Of a DNA stretch of 47,994 bases, positions 16,165 through 25,038 are shown piece after piece. Location: NCBI RefSeq assembly GCF_003696205.1, contig NZ_RFFI01000015.1, positions 1 to 47,994 of the forward strand. Direction: 5' to 3'. A model generated the notes under the pieces. That model worked only from the letters and a program-made list of their open reading frames with translations. It had not been told where the DNA came from and searched no databases. Source of the DNA: Cellulomonas triticagri. Lineage in GTDB: Bacteria; Actinomycetota; Actinomycetes; Actinomycetales; Cellulomonadaceae. The translations under genes were made by a program, and so were the position numbers. The number at the start of each line of letters is the position of its first letter. The stretch's first letter is position 1.

Positions 16165-17910
16165 TCACACAGCATCCGCGTAGCTGTCCACCACCGAGAC
16201 GTCGAGCGCGAACTCGACCGGGGTGTCCCCGAACAGCAGGCGGCCCGCCTCCACCGCCGCCTCGCGGACGATCGTCGCGACCTCGTCGGCGACGGGGGCC
16301 GGGGCGTGGACCATCACCTCGTCGTGCAGGAAGAAGACCAGGTGCGCCCCGCCGGGGACGTCCGCGAGCCGGGTCCGCAGCACGGCCATCCAGCACAGCG
16401 CCCACTCGGCCGCCGTGCCCTGGACGACGAAGTTGCGGGTGAACCGCCCCCAGTCGCGCGAGCGCCGCCGGGCGTCCCGGGCGTCCTCGGGCGCGGCGCC
16501 CTCGGCCGAGGCCGCCTGCCGCGCGGCGAGCCACGCGGCACCGGGCAGCGGCGACGAGCGACCGAGCCAGGTCGTGACCTGCTCGCCACGCTCCCCCGCG
16601 CGCGCCGCCTCCTCGACCAGCGCCACCGCGCGCGGGTAGGCGCGGGCGAGCTGCGGCATCAGCGCCGCGCTCGCCCCGGTGGTCGCTCCGTAGATCGCGC
16701 CGAGCATCGCGTACTTCGCGTGCTGCCGGTCCGGCACGATGCCGGCCGCGACGACGCCCGCGTACAGGTCCGCCTGCCGCCCTGCCGCCGCCATCGCCCC
16801 ATCGCCCGACATCGCGGCGAGCACGCGCGGCTCGAGCTGCGCGGCGTCCGCCACGACGAGCCGCCACCCCGGGTCGGCGCGCACCGCGTCTCGGATGACG
16901 GACGGCAGCTGCAGCGCGCCGCCGCCGCTGCTCGCCCACCGCCCGGTCACGACACCCGCGGGCACGTAGTCGGGCCGGAACCGGCCGTGCTGCACCCACC
17001 GGTCCATCCAGACCCACCCGTTCGCGGACAGCAGCCGGGCGAGCTTCTTGTACTCCAGCAGCGGGTCGCGCACCGGGTGGTCGACCGCGCGGATCTCCGC
17101 GGTCCGGGTCGAGGCGACGTCGACGCCCGCCGCCCGCAGCGCGCGCAGCAGGTCGGGCTGCGAGTCCGGGTTCACGCCCGGCCGGTCGAGGGCCGCGCCG
17201 ATCCGCTCGGCCAGCGCGGCGAGGCGGTCCGGGCGGTCACCGTCCCGCGCCGGGCGCGGGCCGAGCAGTCCGGTGAGCAGCGCGTCGTGGACGTCGGTGC
17301 GGAACGGCAGGCCGTCGTGCCGCATCTCCGCGGCGATCAGCGCGCCGACGGACTCGGCGGCCACGAGCAGACGCAGCCGGCCGTCGTCGCCCGCCTCGGT
17401 GAGGGCGCGGAGCTGGCGGGCGAGCTCGGCCGCGACGTCCAGGACGGGCACGGACTCCGGCGGCGCGTCGTCGGGCAGGTCGTCGAACAGGCTGGGCTCC
17501 GCGACCTCGGGCTCGTCCGGGTGCGTCGCGGGCGCCAGCAGGTCCCACGGTCCCTCGGGCGACCGGGCGAGGGTGGTCGCGGCGGTGCGGGTGCTCCGGC
17601 GCAGGACGGTGTGCGCGAGGCGCAGGTCGTGGGCGCGCCGCACCCGGACCCCGGCGGTCAGCAGGTCCGGGTACCACCGCTCGGTGTCCTCCCAGACCCA
17701 GCGCGGCGGGTCGGCGGCGTCCCGGGACTCTCGCTCGGCCACGACCCCCGGCAGGTCGGCGAGCCCCACGCGCTGCTCGGGGCCCAGGTCGCCGGCCGCC
17801 GCTGCCGCCGCGTCCGCGGCCTCGCGCAGCACGACGCCACCCGGACGCTCCGGGTCGGCGGCGACGAGGACGTGCGGCACGCAGCACATCATCCCTGCCG
17901 CGTCCGACAC
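16165..17910 (-). CDS. Bifunctional 3'-5' exonuclease-like / DNA polymerase family A
   Basis: The protein has 581 residues if read from GTG 17910; ATG 17892 or GTG 17880 are alternatives, and no start has a good ribosome site. The C-terminal half has the pol A motifs: motif A VVADAAQLEPRVLA (Asp metal ligand), motif B around RQHAKYAMLGAIYGATTG (O-helix Lys and Tyr), and motif C HDEVM. TGRWASSGGGALQLPS matches the palm/thumb junction. The N-terminal 250 residues correspond to the degenerate exonuclease-like region of this actinobacterial family. It is much shorter than PolI and has no 5' nuclease domain. It is a stand-alone gene, divergent from the PAC2 gene, and its role is probably in repair. 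Confidence 0.85.
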   Translation of the reverse strand: MSDAAGMMCCVPHVLVAADPERPGGVVLREAADAAAAAAGDLGPEQRVGLADLPGVVAERESRDAADPPRWVWEDTERWYPDLLTAGVRVRRAHDLRLAHTVLRRSTRTAATTLARSPEGPWDLLAPATHPDEPEVAEPSLFDDLPDDAPPESVPVLDVAAELARQLRALTEAGDDGRLRLLVAAESVGALIAAEMRHDGLPFRTDVHDALLTGLLGPRPARDGDRPDRLAALAERIGAALDRPGVNPDSQPDLLRALRAAGVDVASTRTAEIRAVDHPVRDPLLEYKKLARLLSANGWVWMDRWVQHGRFRPDYVPAGVVTGRWASSGGGALQLPSVIRDAVRADPGWRLVVADAAQLEPRVLAAMSGDGAMAAAGRQADLYAGVVAAGIVPDRQHAKYAMLGAIYGATTGASAALMPQLARAYPRAVALVEEAARAGERGEQVTTWLGRSSPLPGAAWLAARQAASAEGAAPEDARDARRRSRDWGRFTRNFVVQGTAAEWALCWMAVLRTRLADVPGGAHLVFFLHDEVMVHAPAPVADEVATIVREAAVEAGRLLFGDTPVEFALDVSVVDSYADAV

Positions 17911-17922
17911 CCCCGCACGTCA

Positions 17923-17934
17923 TAGGGTGGGCGG
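17923..17934 (+). promoter_or_regulatory. Leaderless -10 box of the PAC2 gene
   Basis: TAGGGT (17923-17928) is followed by exactly six bases and then ATG 17935. No clear -35 box is seen. The same DNA carries TATGAC on the other strand, a possible -10 for the divergent polymerase gene. Confidence 0.6.
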
Positions 17935-18798
17935 ATGACCGAGCAGGCGAGCACCCCCGCGGGGCAGGACGAGCAGGGCCCCATCCTGCTGGCCGCGTTC
18001 GAGGGGTGGAACGACGCCGGGTCGGCGGCGAGCCAGGCGCTGGAGCACCTGCACGAGGTGTGGGGCGCCGAGCAGGTGGACGAGCTCGACCCCGAGGAGT
18101 ACCACGACTTCCAGGTGAACCGCCCCGTCGTCGGGGCCGGTCCGGACGGGCGCCGCGAGATCACCTGGCCGTCCACGGCGGTCGCCGTCGCCACCGCGCC
18201 CCGCAGCGGCCGCACCGTCGTCCTGGTGCACGGCATCGAGCCCTCGATGCGCTGGCGCCGGTACAGCCGCGAGCTGCTGGACATCGCCGACGGCCTGCAC
18301 GTCCAGACCGTCGTGACGCTCGGCGCGCTGCTCGCCGACGTCCCGCACACCCGGCCCATCCCGGTGACGGCGACCTCCGAGGACGCCGCCGTGCGCGAGG
18401 AGCTCGACGTCGAGTCGAACTCCTACGAGGGCCCGACCGGCATCGTCGGGGTGCTGCAGCACGAGGCCGCCGCGCGCGGGCTGCGCACCGTCTCGCTGTG
18501 GGCCGCCGTGCCGCACTACGTCGCGCACCCGCCGTCGCCCAAGGCGACTCTCGCGCTGCTGCAGCGCATCGAGGCGCTGACCGGCGAGAGCATCCCGCTC
18601 GGCGACCTGCCCGAGGACGCCGCGGCGTGGCAGGACGGCGTGGACGAGCTCGCGGGCGAGGACGAGGAGATCGCCGAGTACGTGCGCCAGCTCGAGGAGG
18701 CGAAGGACACCGCCGACCTGCCCGAGGCGTCCGGCGAGGCCATCGCCCAGGAGTTCGAGCGGTACCTGCGGCGGCGCGACAAGGGCGTCGGGGGCTGA
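17935..18798 (+). CDS. PAC2 family protein
   Basis: The 287-residue protein has the PAC2 hallmarks: the opening LLAAFEGWNDAGSAAS, the middle VHGIEPSMRWRRYSRELL, VVTLGALLADVPHTRPIPV, NSYEGPTGIVGVLQHEAA and SLWAAVPHYVAHPPSPKA. The last 60 residues are acidic and probably helical (GEDEEIAEYVRQLEEAKDT). PAC2 is the fold of eukaryotic proteasome assembly chaperone 2. Actinobacterial members have no settled function. ATG 17935 has no Shine-Dalgarno sequence, and the -10 box sits six bases before it. Confidence 0.9.
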   Translation: MTEQASTPAGQDEQGPILLAAFEGWNDAGSAASQALEHLHEVWGAEQVDELDPEEYHDFQVNRPVVGAGPDGRREITWPSTAVAVATAPRSGRTVVLVHGIEPSMRWRRYSRELLDIADGLHVQTVVTLGALLADVPHTRPIPVTATSEDAAVREELDVESNSYEGPTGIVGVLQHEAAARGLRTVSLWAAVPHYVAHPPSPKATLALLQRIEALTGESIPLGDLPEDAAAWQDGVDELAGEDEEIAEYVRQLEEAKDTADLPEASGEAIAQEFERYLRRRDKGVGG

Positions 18799-18800
18799 GC

Positions 18801-18842
18801 GTCGGGGGTCGCCGCCCGCACCAGCGGACGACGACCCCCGAC
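18801..18842. terminator. Bidirectional terminator between PAC2 and GH127 genes
   Basis: GTCGGGGGTCG (18801-18811) and CGACCCCCGAC (18832-18842) form a perfect 11-bp stem with a 20-base loop, between two convergent stop codons. Confidence 0.7.
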
Positions 18843-18844
18843 CT

Positions 18845-20761
18845 TCAGCCGACCGGCAGCCAGACCCGCATCGTCGACGGGCCGCGGTTCCCCCACGCGT
18901 GGTACGCCACGAGCGGCACCTCGCGCGCGTCCGGCACCGACGCGCCCGCGCGTCCGCCGTCGTCCGTCGCGCCGGCACCGGCGTACGGCCAGTCCTCCTC
19001 CGCCACGGCGACGACCTGGGCCCGCACCGTGACGGACCCGTCCCGCACCCGCGGCGTCCGGGTCGCGTCGACGCGCACCTGCGCGACGTCCACGCCGAGG
19101 TCGACCGACTCCACCGCGTAGACCAGCGGTCCGGCCTCGACGGCGACCTGGCCCCGCACCGCGTCCACCCGCGGGTCCGCGACGGTGAACCGCGGCGCGA
19201 CGGGGAGGTCCAGGACGACCTGCCCCCCGGCGGCCGGGCCCGTGACGGCGACGTACCCGGGCGCGACCGGGAGGTCGTCCACGGTGGCGCCCGCGGCCCA
19301 GGCCGGGACCCGGAGCGTCAGGGTCCACGCGTCCGGCGCCTCCTCGACGGACACGACGACCCGCCCGTCGTGCGGGTACGCGGTCGCGACGCGCAGCCGC
19401 ACCGGCCCGCCCGGGAGCGTCGCCGCGACGGTCCCGGCGGCGTACTGGTGCAGCTGCACCCCGTCGTCGTCGCTGCTCGCGACGTAGGCGCCGAGCGACG
19501 CGACGGTGCGGGTGACGTTCGTCGGGCAGCAGGACACGTGGAACCAGGGCGCCCGCAGGCTGGACGACGCGCGGGGACTGGCGACGTCCGGGTCCGGGAC
19601 CTCGCCCGGGACGCGCTGCTGGAGCGGGTTCGTGTAGAAGAACGCGGTGCCCTCGGCCGACGGCGACGCAGCGAGCACGTTGAACAGCGTGCGCTCGACG
19701 GCGTCGGCGTGCCGGGCGTCGCCGGACTGCAGCAGCAGCCGGTGGTTCGCCATGACGGAGCCGATCCCGGCGCAGGTCTCGGCGTAGGCCCGGTCCGGCG
19801 GGAGCTCGAAGTCGAGGCCGAACGACTCCCCCTCGTGGTGGGCACCCATGCCGCCCGTCAGGTAGGTACGACGCGCGAGGGCCGACCGGACCTGCCGCTC
19901 CACGGCACCGAGCAGGTCGGCGTCACCGTCCTCGACCGCGACGTCCGCGGCGCCCGCCGCCAGGTACAGCGCGCGGACGGCGTGCCCGCGCAGCGTCGTG
20001 GCCGCGCGGACCGGCTCGTCGTCCTGGAAGTACGACCGGCCGAGCTCGATGTCGGCGAGCACCCCGTGCCCGCGACGCTCCACGAACAGGCGCGCCTGGT
20101 CGAGGTACCGGCGTTCACCGGTGAGCCGGTAGAGCTCGACCAGCGCGGGCTCGATCTCGGGGTGCCCGTCGACGCCCTGGCGCCCGTCTGGGCCGAAGAC
20201 GTCGCACACGTGGTCGGCGGCACGGACGGCGACCCCCACCAGCTCGTCGTCGCCGTACGTCCGGGCCCGGGCGACGCCGGCCTGGATCAGGTGGCCGAGG
20301 CAGTAGAGCTCGTGGCCCCACTCGGGGTCGGACCAGCGAGCGCCCTGCCCGGGCCGGCCGAACATCGTGGACAGGTAGCCGTCCGGCTCCTGCGCGGCCG
20401 CGACCCGCGACGCCAGCGCCCGGAGCCGCCGGTCCAGGTCGAGGTCACCGGTGCGGCCGACCTCCCAGGACATCGCCTCCAGCAGCTTGTAGATCTCGGA
20501 GTCGGAGAACTCCCGCCCGCGGCGGCCCTCGGGCAGCGTGCCCGCGGCCGCGAGGTCGAAGTTGGCCGCCCAGCCCATCCGCTCCACCCAGTGCTCGGTG
20601 TGGGCGATCATCGCGGTGGCGTTGCGCTGCTGCAGGTCGCCCCAGAACCCACCATCGAGGTGGACGTCGGCGATCCCGAGGGGGCGCCAGCGGGCGGTGG
20701 ACGGGACCACGGGGCGGCCGTGCTGCGCGGCGCGGTCGGTGCGGGTGGACGTGTCGGTCAT
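18845..20761 (-). CDS. GH127 beta-L-arabinofuranosidase
   Basis: The 638-residue protein starts at ATG 20761 behind GGAGG. The GH127 active site known from Bifidobacterium HypBA1 is complete: E312 in HHEGESFG (acid/base position), E328 and C330 in AYAETCAGIG (zinc ligands), and C411-C412 in VSCCPTNVTR (C411 matching the nucleophile Cys). GFWGDLQQRNATAMI and PDGYLSTMFG are also typical. Neither a signal peptide nor a membrane segment is seen, so it acts in the cytoplasm on imported beta-L-arabinofuranosides. It is the last gene of the ABC importer operon, 29 bases after the second permease, and is presumably repressed by the LacI protein encoded at the other end. Confidence 0.94.
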   Translation of the reverse strand: MTDTSTRTDRAAQHGRPVVPSTARWRPLGIADVHLDGGFWGDLQQRNATAMIAHTEHWVERMGWAANFDLAAAGTLPEGRRGREFSDSEIYKLLEAMSWEVGRTGDLDLDRRLRALASRVAAAQEPDGYLSTMFGRPGQGARWSDPEWGHELYCLGHLIQAGVARARTYGDDELVGVAVRAADHVCDVFGPDGRQGVDGHPEIEPALVELYRLTGERRYLDQARLFVERRGHGVLADIELGRSYFQDDEPVRAATTLRGHAVRALYLAAGAADVAVEDGDADLLGAVERQVRSALARRTYLTGGMGAHHEGESFGLDFELPPDRAYAETCAGIGSVMANHRLLLQSGDARHADAVERTLFNVLAASPSAEGTAFFYTNPLQQRVPGEVPDPDVASPRASSSLRAPWFHVSCCPTNVTRTVASLGAYVASSDDDGVQLHQYAAGTVAATLPGGPVRLRVATAYPHDGRVVVSVEEAPDAWTLTLRVPAWAAGATVDDLPVAPGYVAVTGPAAGGQVVLDLPVAPRFTVADPRVDAVRGQVAVEAGPLVYAVESVDLGVDVAQVRVDATRTPRVRDGSVTVRAQVVAVAEEDWPYAGAGATDDGGRAGASVPDAREVPLVAYHAWGNRGPSTMRVWLPVG

Positions 20762-20790
20762 GTCGCCTCCAGGGCGCGGTCGGGCGGCGG

Positions 20791-21606
20791 TCACTTCACG
20801 GCGCCGACGGTCAGGCCGTCGCGCAGCAGCCGGTAGGTGCTGCTGAACACGACGAGGATCGGGATCGAGGTGAGGACGGCCAGCGCCATCAGGCCCGGCC
20901 AGTTGATGCCGAACGCGCTCACCTGCTGGGCGAGCAGCGCGGACAGCGGGTACTGCCCGGGCGTCAGGTAGAAGTTCACGGCGTACAGGAACTCGCCCCA
21001 CGCCAGCAGGAACGTCAGGGTCCCGACGGTGGCGACGCCGTTGCGGGCGACCGGCAGGACGACCGACCAGAAGGTGCGGAGCACGCCCGCGCCGTCGATG
21101 GACGACGCCTCCTCGATCTGCGGCGGCACCGCCCGGAAGAACGGCCGCAGCAGCAGGGTGGCGAACGGGGTGAGCAGCGCCGCGTCGGCGAGCACCACGG
21201 CGGCCGTCGTGTCGAGCAGCCGCCAGCCGCTGAACGCCTGGAACAGCGGGATGACGGTGGCGGTCTGCGGCATCATCTGCAGCACGATCAGCAGCCCGAG
21301 CGCCGCGGTGGGCAGCCAGCCGCGGGTGCGCGCCAGGCCGTAGGCCGCCGGGATCGCGATGACCAGGACCAGCGCGGTCGCGCAGGTCGCGATCGTCACC
21401 GACTGCAGCAGCGCCCGCAGCAGGTCGCCGTCCAGCGCCTCGACGTACGCCGTGGTCACGGGCCGGAACAGGAACGTGCGGCCCGGGTCGAAGACGTCGT
21501 CCGACGACTTCACCGACGTCAGGAGGATCCACAGGATCGGCACGCCGTACATTCCGGTGAGCAGGACCTTGGCGGCGACCGCCAGCGGGCCGGCCTTGAC
21601 GCTCAT
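20791..21606 (-). CDS. Carbohydrate ABC transporter permease (MalG-like)
   Basis: The 271-residue protein starts at ATG 21606, overlapping the stop of the first permease by 4 bases (ATGA). Six membrane helices are apparent. The EAA loop reads EEASSIDGAGVLRTFWSVVLPVARNG, the CUT1 motif that contacts the ATPase. GVPILWILLTSVKSSDDVF is the typical opening. It pairs with the MalF-like permease. No ATPase gene is nearby, so a shared MsmK-type ATPase encoded elsewhere is expected. Confidence 0.93.
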   Translation of the reverse strand: MSVKAGPLAVAAKVLLTGMYGVPILWILLTSVKSSDDVFDPGRTFLFRPVTTAYVEALDGDLLRALLQSVTIATCATALVLVIAIPAAYGLARTRGWLPTAALGLLIVLQMMPQTATVIPLFQAFSGWRLLDTTAAVVLADAALLTPFATLLLRPFFRAVPPQIEEASSIDGAGVLRTFWSVVLPVARNGVATVGTLTFLLAWGEFLYAVNFYLTPGQYPLSALLAQQVSAFGINWPGLMALAVLTSIPILVVFSSTYRLLRDGLTVGAVK

Positions 21607-22553
21607 CCGTCCGCCTCCTCGCGCTTGATGCTCCGGGCGTAGACCACGGCGAGCACGAGCACGCCGACGACGGCGAGCGCGGAGGTCGCCGCGCCGAGCC
21701 CGTAGTCGTAGCGGACGAACGCCTGCAGGTAGCCCAGGAACGGCAGGGTGTTGGTCGCGGTGCCCGGGCCGCCGTACGTCATCACGTAGATGAAGTCGAA
21801 GGACCGGAACCCGTAGACCAGGGTCAGGATCAGCAGCACGAGCGTGGTCGGGCGGACCGACGGCACCATGATGTGCCGGATCTGCTGCCACTTGCTCGCG
21901 CCGTCGAGCTGCGCGGCCTCGAACACCTCGGGGTCGATGGTCATGAGCGCCGCCCGGAACACCAGCGTGTTGAACGGGATCACCGCGAACGCGTTGACGA
22001 ACGCGACGGAGAACAGCGCCCAGTGCTGGTCGTAGAGGAACGGCACCGGCGTGTCCCGCAGGCCGGTGCTCAGCAGCACCGTGTTGAGCAGCCCGGCGTC
22101 GTTGAGCAGGAACTTCCAGACCGACCCGTTCACCACCGGCGGCAGCGCCCAGACGAACACCATGAGGGCGAGCAGCCACGCCGACCAGCGGCCCGTGGTG
22201 CGCAGCGCGATCGCCGCGCCGAAGCCCACCAGCATGCCGAGCACCGTGACCACGACGACGAAGACCAGCGTGCGGCTGATCGCGGGGCCGGTCTGCCCGG
22301 TCTCGAAGCCACGGCGGACGTTGTCGAGGCCCGTGAGCACCCAGTCGGCGTTCAACGTGGCCGCGGTGACCTGGCTGACGGCCATCCGGACGAGCTGGAC
22401 GAGCGGGTACAGGCTGAACAGGCCGAGGAACACGGCCGCGGGCAGCAGGAACACGATCCGGCTGCCGCCCCGACGACGCCGGGTCGTGGGGGCGGCGCCG
22501 TCCCGTGGAGCCCGCGGGGTCGTGACCGGCGCCGGGGTTACGGGTGCGGACAC
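21603..22553 (-). CDS. Carbohydrate ABC transporter permease (MalF-like)
   Basis: The 316-residue protein starts at GTG 22553, four bases after the binding-protein stop. A basic N-terminal tail (TTRRRRGGSR) precedes six helices. The EAA loop reads FEAAQLDGASKWQQIRHIMVP, and FDFIYVMTYGGPGTATNTLPFLGY is the characteristic late CUT1 segment. It forms the heterodimeric channel with the next gene product and imports an oligosaccharide, probably an arabinofuranoside judging by the GH127 partner. Confidence 0.93.
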   Translation of the reverse strand: MSAPVTPAPVTTPRAPRDGAAPTTRRRRGGSRIVFLLPAAVFLGLFSLYPLVQLVRMAVSQVTAATLNADWVLTGLDNVRRGFETGQTGPAISRTLVFVVVVTVLGMLVGFGAAIALRTTGRWSAWLLALMVFVWALPPVVNGSVWKFLLNDAGLLNTVLLSTGLRDTPVPFLYDQHWALFSVAFVNAFAVIPFNTLVFRAALMTIDPEVFEAAQLDGASKWQQIRHIMVPSVRPTTLVLLILTLVYGFRSFDFIYVMTYGGPGTATNTLPFLGYLQAFVRYDYGLGAATSALAVVGVLVLAVVYARSIKREEADG

Positions 22554-22557
22554 CTCG

Positions 22558-23820
22558 TCAGCCGATCTGGCCGGTGAGCGCCGCGACCGCCTGGTCGGCC
22601 GCGTCCCGCGGGGACTGCTGACCGCCGATGACCGCGGACCACGCCTGGCCGACGGTGAGCTGCACGTCCGCGACGGCGGCGGGCGGGATCGCGGGCGACG
22701 GGTAGCTCGCGCCGAAGTCGGCGATGGTGCGGGCGAACGGGTCGAGCAGGTCGTTGCCGGTCACGACGTCGGCCTGGGCGGTGTCCGCCCGGGACGGGAT
22801 GGAGCCCACCAGGTCGGGCGCGAGCTCCTGGCCCTCGACGTCGAGGTAGGTGCTCTGCAGGTAGTCCCACGCGAGGTCCGGGTCGTCGGCGTGCGCGCCG
22901 ATGGCCTGGCCCTCGCCCCCGAGGTACACCCCGCCCGTGCTGCCGAGCGGCAGCGGGACCACGCCGTAGGCGAAGTCGGCGTCGGACTCGGCGGTGCCGA
23001 TCTGCCAGTTGCCGTTCTGCGCGAACGCGGTCCGCCCGGCGGCGAACTGCTGGAACGGCACGGTCTGGTCCCAGGTGACGGCCTCCTGGGTCAGCCAGCC
23101 GTCGTCCACCCAGCCGCGCACGCGCTCGAAACCGGAGGCCAGGGCGTCGGCGTCGAGGTTCTCGTAGTCGAAGCCCGCGTCGCTGATCCACGGGTACGCC
23201 TGCCACTCGCCCTGCGACTGCGGCAGCCCGGACAGCGTGATGCCGCCGTACCCGGCGTCCGTCGCGGCGGCCATGGCGTCCTCGAGCTCGTCCATCGTGG
23301 TGGGCGGCTCGACGCCGATCTCGTCGAGGATGTCCTGGTTGTACCAGAGGCCCAGCAGGTTCACGTAGCCCTGCACGGCGTACAGGGTGCCGTCCACGCG
23401 GTGCAGCACGGAGTCGGGGAGCTGGTCGGCGTCGGCGAAGCCGTCCCACTGCTCGTCCAGCGGGGCGAGCGCCCCGGCGAGGGCGAGGGTCGCGGCCTCC
23501 GCGCCGTTGAACACCACGACGTCGGGGCCGGTGCCCGCGCCCGCGGCCGACACGAGCTTGGAGTTCATCTGGTCGTACGGGACGTAGACGTTCTCGACGG
23601 TGGCGTCGTGCTCCGCCTCGAACTTCTCCTGGTAGGCGTCCATGAGCGCGACCTGGTTCGGGTCGGAGAAGTAGTGCCAGACGGTGACGACGCCGTCGCC
23701 CCCGCCCTCGCCGTCGGACGTGGCGCCACCTCCCCCGGCGCTGGTCCCGCCGGAGCAGGCGGTGAGCCCGAGCGCGCCCGCGGCGGCCAGGGCGATGAGG
23801 CTGGAGCGACGTGCGTTCAT
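22558..23820 (-). CDS. Extracellular solute-binding lipoprotein (CUT1 family)
   Basis: The 420-residue protein is read from ATG 23820, preceded by GAGGAGA; the frame stays open upstream to 23877 but only this start gives a clean lipoprotein signal. The lipobox is LTAC. A Gly/Ser linker follows, then a type II binding fold: VTVWHYFSDPNQVALMDAYQEKF, GPDVVVFNGAEAATL, YAVQGYVNLLGLWYNQDIL and FAAGRTAFAQNGNWQIG. It captures the oligosaccharide for the two permeases. Its promoter has a TTGACC / 18 / TAGCGT pair with a palindrome just downstream, so LacI repression should be tight. Confidence 0.93.
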   Translation of the reverse strand: MNARRSSLIALAAAGALGLTACSGGTSAGGGGATSDGEGGGDGVVTVWHYFSDPNQVALMDAYQEKFEAEHDATVENVYVPYDQMNSKLVSAAGAGTGPDVVVFNGAEAATLALAGALAPLDEQWDGFADADQLPDSVLHRVDGTLYAVQGYVNLLGLWYNQDILDEIGVEPPTTMDELEDAMAAATDAGYGGITLSGLPQSQGEWQAYPWISDAGFDYENLDADALASGFERVRGWVDDGWLTQEAVTWDQTVPFQQFAAGRTAFAQNGNWQIGTAESDADFAYGVVPLPLGSTGGVYLGGEGQAIGAHADDPDLAWDYLQSTYLDVEGQELAPDLVGSIPSRADTAQADVVTGNDLLDPFARTIADFGASYPSPAIPPAAVADVQLTVGQAWSAVIGGQQSPRDAADQAVAALTGQIG

Positions 23821-23893
23821 GCGGACCGGTCTCCTCGTCGAGTGCGGTCGGTGGCCGGGCGTCGGTGCCGCGGCCATCGGTCGTGCGTCGCCC

Positions 23894-23953
23894 GGGACGA
23901 AACGTCCCGAAACGGTTTTCGGGACGCTAGCACCGCGATGATGTCCCGGTCAA
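23894..23953 (-). promoter_or_regulatory. Promoter and tandem palindromic operators of the arabinofuranoside operon
   Basis: On the minus strand a TTGACC box (23948-23953) and TAGCGT (23924-23929) are 18 bases apart. A palindrome with arms CGTCCCGAAA (23903-23912) and TTTCGGGACG (23917-23926) covers the expected transcription start. A second palindrome, GGGACG-AAA-CGTCCC (23894-23908), partly overlaps it. The CGAAA/TTTCG core is typical of LacI-family sites. Confidence 0.8.
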
Positions 23954-23969
23954 CGGGGTCCCCGGGCGA

Positions 23970-23988
23970 GACGTTTTCGTCGTACGCT
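23970..23988 (+). promoter_or_regulatory. lacI promoter with autoregulatory operator
   Basis: GACG-TTTT-CGTC (23970-23981) lies directly upstream of a TACGCT -10 box (23983-23988). The transcript would have a leader of about 20 bases with AGGAGGGGG before ATG 24017. The half-site resembles the operators at 23894-23926, so autorepression is likely. Confidence 0.65.
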
Positions 23989-24016
23989 GCCCACCGAGCA
24001 CCAGGAGGGGGCACCC

Positions 24017-25027
24017 ATGACCACCGACGCACCCGGCAGACGCCAGGTCACGCTGCGCGACGTCGCGCAGCTCGCCGGCGTCTCGGTCGCCACGGCGTCC
24101 AAGGCGATCAACGGCAAGGCCGAGGTCAGCCCCGACACCCGGCGCCGCGTCCTCGACGTCGCCGAGCGGCTGTCGTTCACGCCGAACGCCCTCGCCCGGG
24201 CCATGCTCGACGGGCACACCGGGACGGTCGGCCTGCTCACCCACGACCTGGAGGGTCGGTTCTCGCTGCCGATCCTCATGGGCGCCGAGGACGCGTTCGG
24301 CGCCGGGCGGTCCAGCGTCCTGCTCTGCGACTCCCGGGGCGACGCGATCCGCGAGCAGCACCACCTGTCCACTCTGCTCGGCCGCCGGGTCGACGGGCTG
24401 ATCGTCGTCGGGTCGCAGACCGACGCCCGACCCCCGCTGGGCAGCGACCTGCCCGTCCCGGTCGTCTACACGTACGCCCCGTCCACCGACCCCGCCGACG
24501 CGTCCGTCGTCCCCGACAACGTGACCGCGGGTCGGATCGCCGTCGAGCACCTGCTCGCCACCGGCCGCCGCCGCATCGCCCACGTCTCGGGCGACCTCAC
24601 GTACGCCGCCGCGACCGACCGGGCCGCCGGGGCCGACGCCGCCCTCGCCGAGCACGGGGTCGAGCGCGTCGGCCCGGTCCGGTACGGGTCGTGGTCCGAG
24701 GCGTGGGGCCGCTCCTGCGTCGCGGCGCTGCTGGAGCAGGACGTCGACGCCGTCGTCTGCGGCTCCGACCAGATCGCCCGCGGCGTCCTCGACGCGCTGC
24801 ACGACCGCGGGGTGCGGGTGCCCGACGACGTCGCCGTGATCGGGTTCGACAACTGGGAGCCCATGATCGCCGGGTGCCGGCCCGCGCTGACCAGCATCGA
24901 CATGAACTTCCAGATGATGGGCCGCCGCGCCGCCGAGCGGCTGTTCGCCTCGCTGGAGGACCGCGACCCGGGCGGTGTCGAGACGGTGACGCCGCGCGTC
25001 ATCGTCCGCGAGTCGACCGGCGGCTGA
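24017..25027 (+). CDS. LacI family transcriptional repressor
   Basis: The 336-residue protein starts at ATG 24017 behind AGGAGGGGG. The N-terminal helix-turn-helix reads VTLRDVAQLAGVSVATASKAINGK (residues about 11-35), with the hinge-helix region VAERLSFTPNALARAML. The effector domain is a type I binding fold: TVGLLTHDLEGRFSLPIL, RRVDGLIVVGSQTD, RRRIAHVSGDLTYAAA, VCGSDQIARGVLDAL, VAVIGFDNWEPMIAGCRPALTSID. It is divergent from the ABC/GH127 operon and is its obvious regulator; arabinose or an arabinoside is the likely inducer. Confidence 0.94.
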   Translation: MTTDAPGRRQVTLRDVAQLAGVSVATASKAINGKAEVSPDTRRRVLDVAERLSFTPNALARAMLDGHTGTVGLLTHDLEGRFSLPILMGAEDAFGAGRSSVLLCDSRGDAIREQHHLSTLLGRRVDGLIVVGSQTDARPPLGSDLPVPVVYTYAPSTDPADASVVPDNVTAGRIAVEHLLATGRRRIAHVSGDLTYAAATDRAAGADAALAEHGVERVGPVRYGSWSEAWGRSCVAALLEQDVDAVVCGSDQIARGVLDALHDRGVRVPDDVAVIGFDNWEPMIAGCRPALTSIDMNFQMMGRRAAERLFASLEDRDPGGVETVTPRVIVRESTGG

Positions 25028-25038
25028 GTTCTCAGCCG
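25021..25038. terminator. Convergent terminator that contains both stop codons
   Basis: CGGCTGAG (25021-25028) and CTCAGCCG (25031-25038) pair around TT. Each arm carries the TGA stop of one of the two convergent genes (lacI and the histidine kinase), so the stem works in both directions. Confidence 0.6.
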
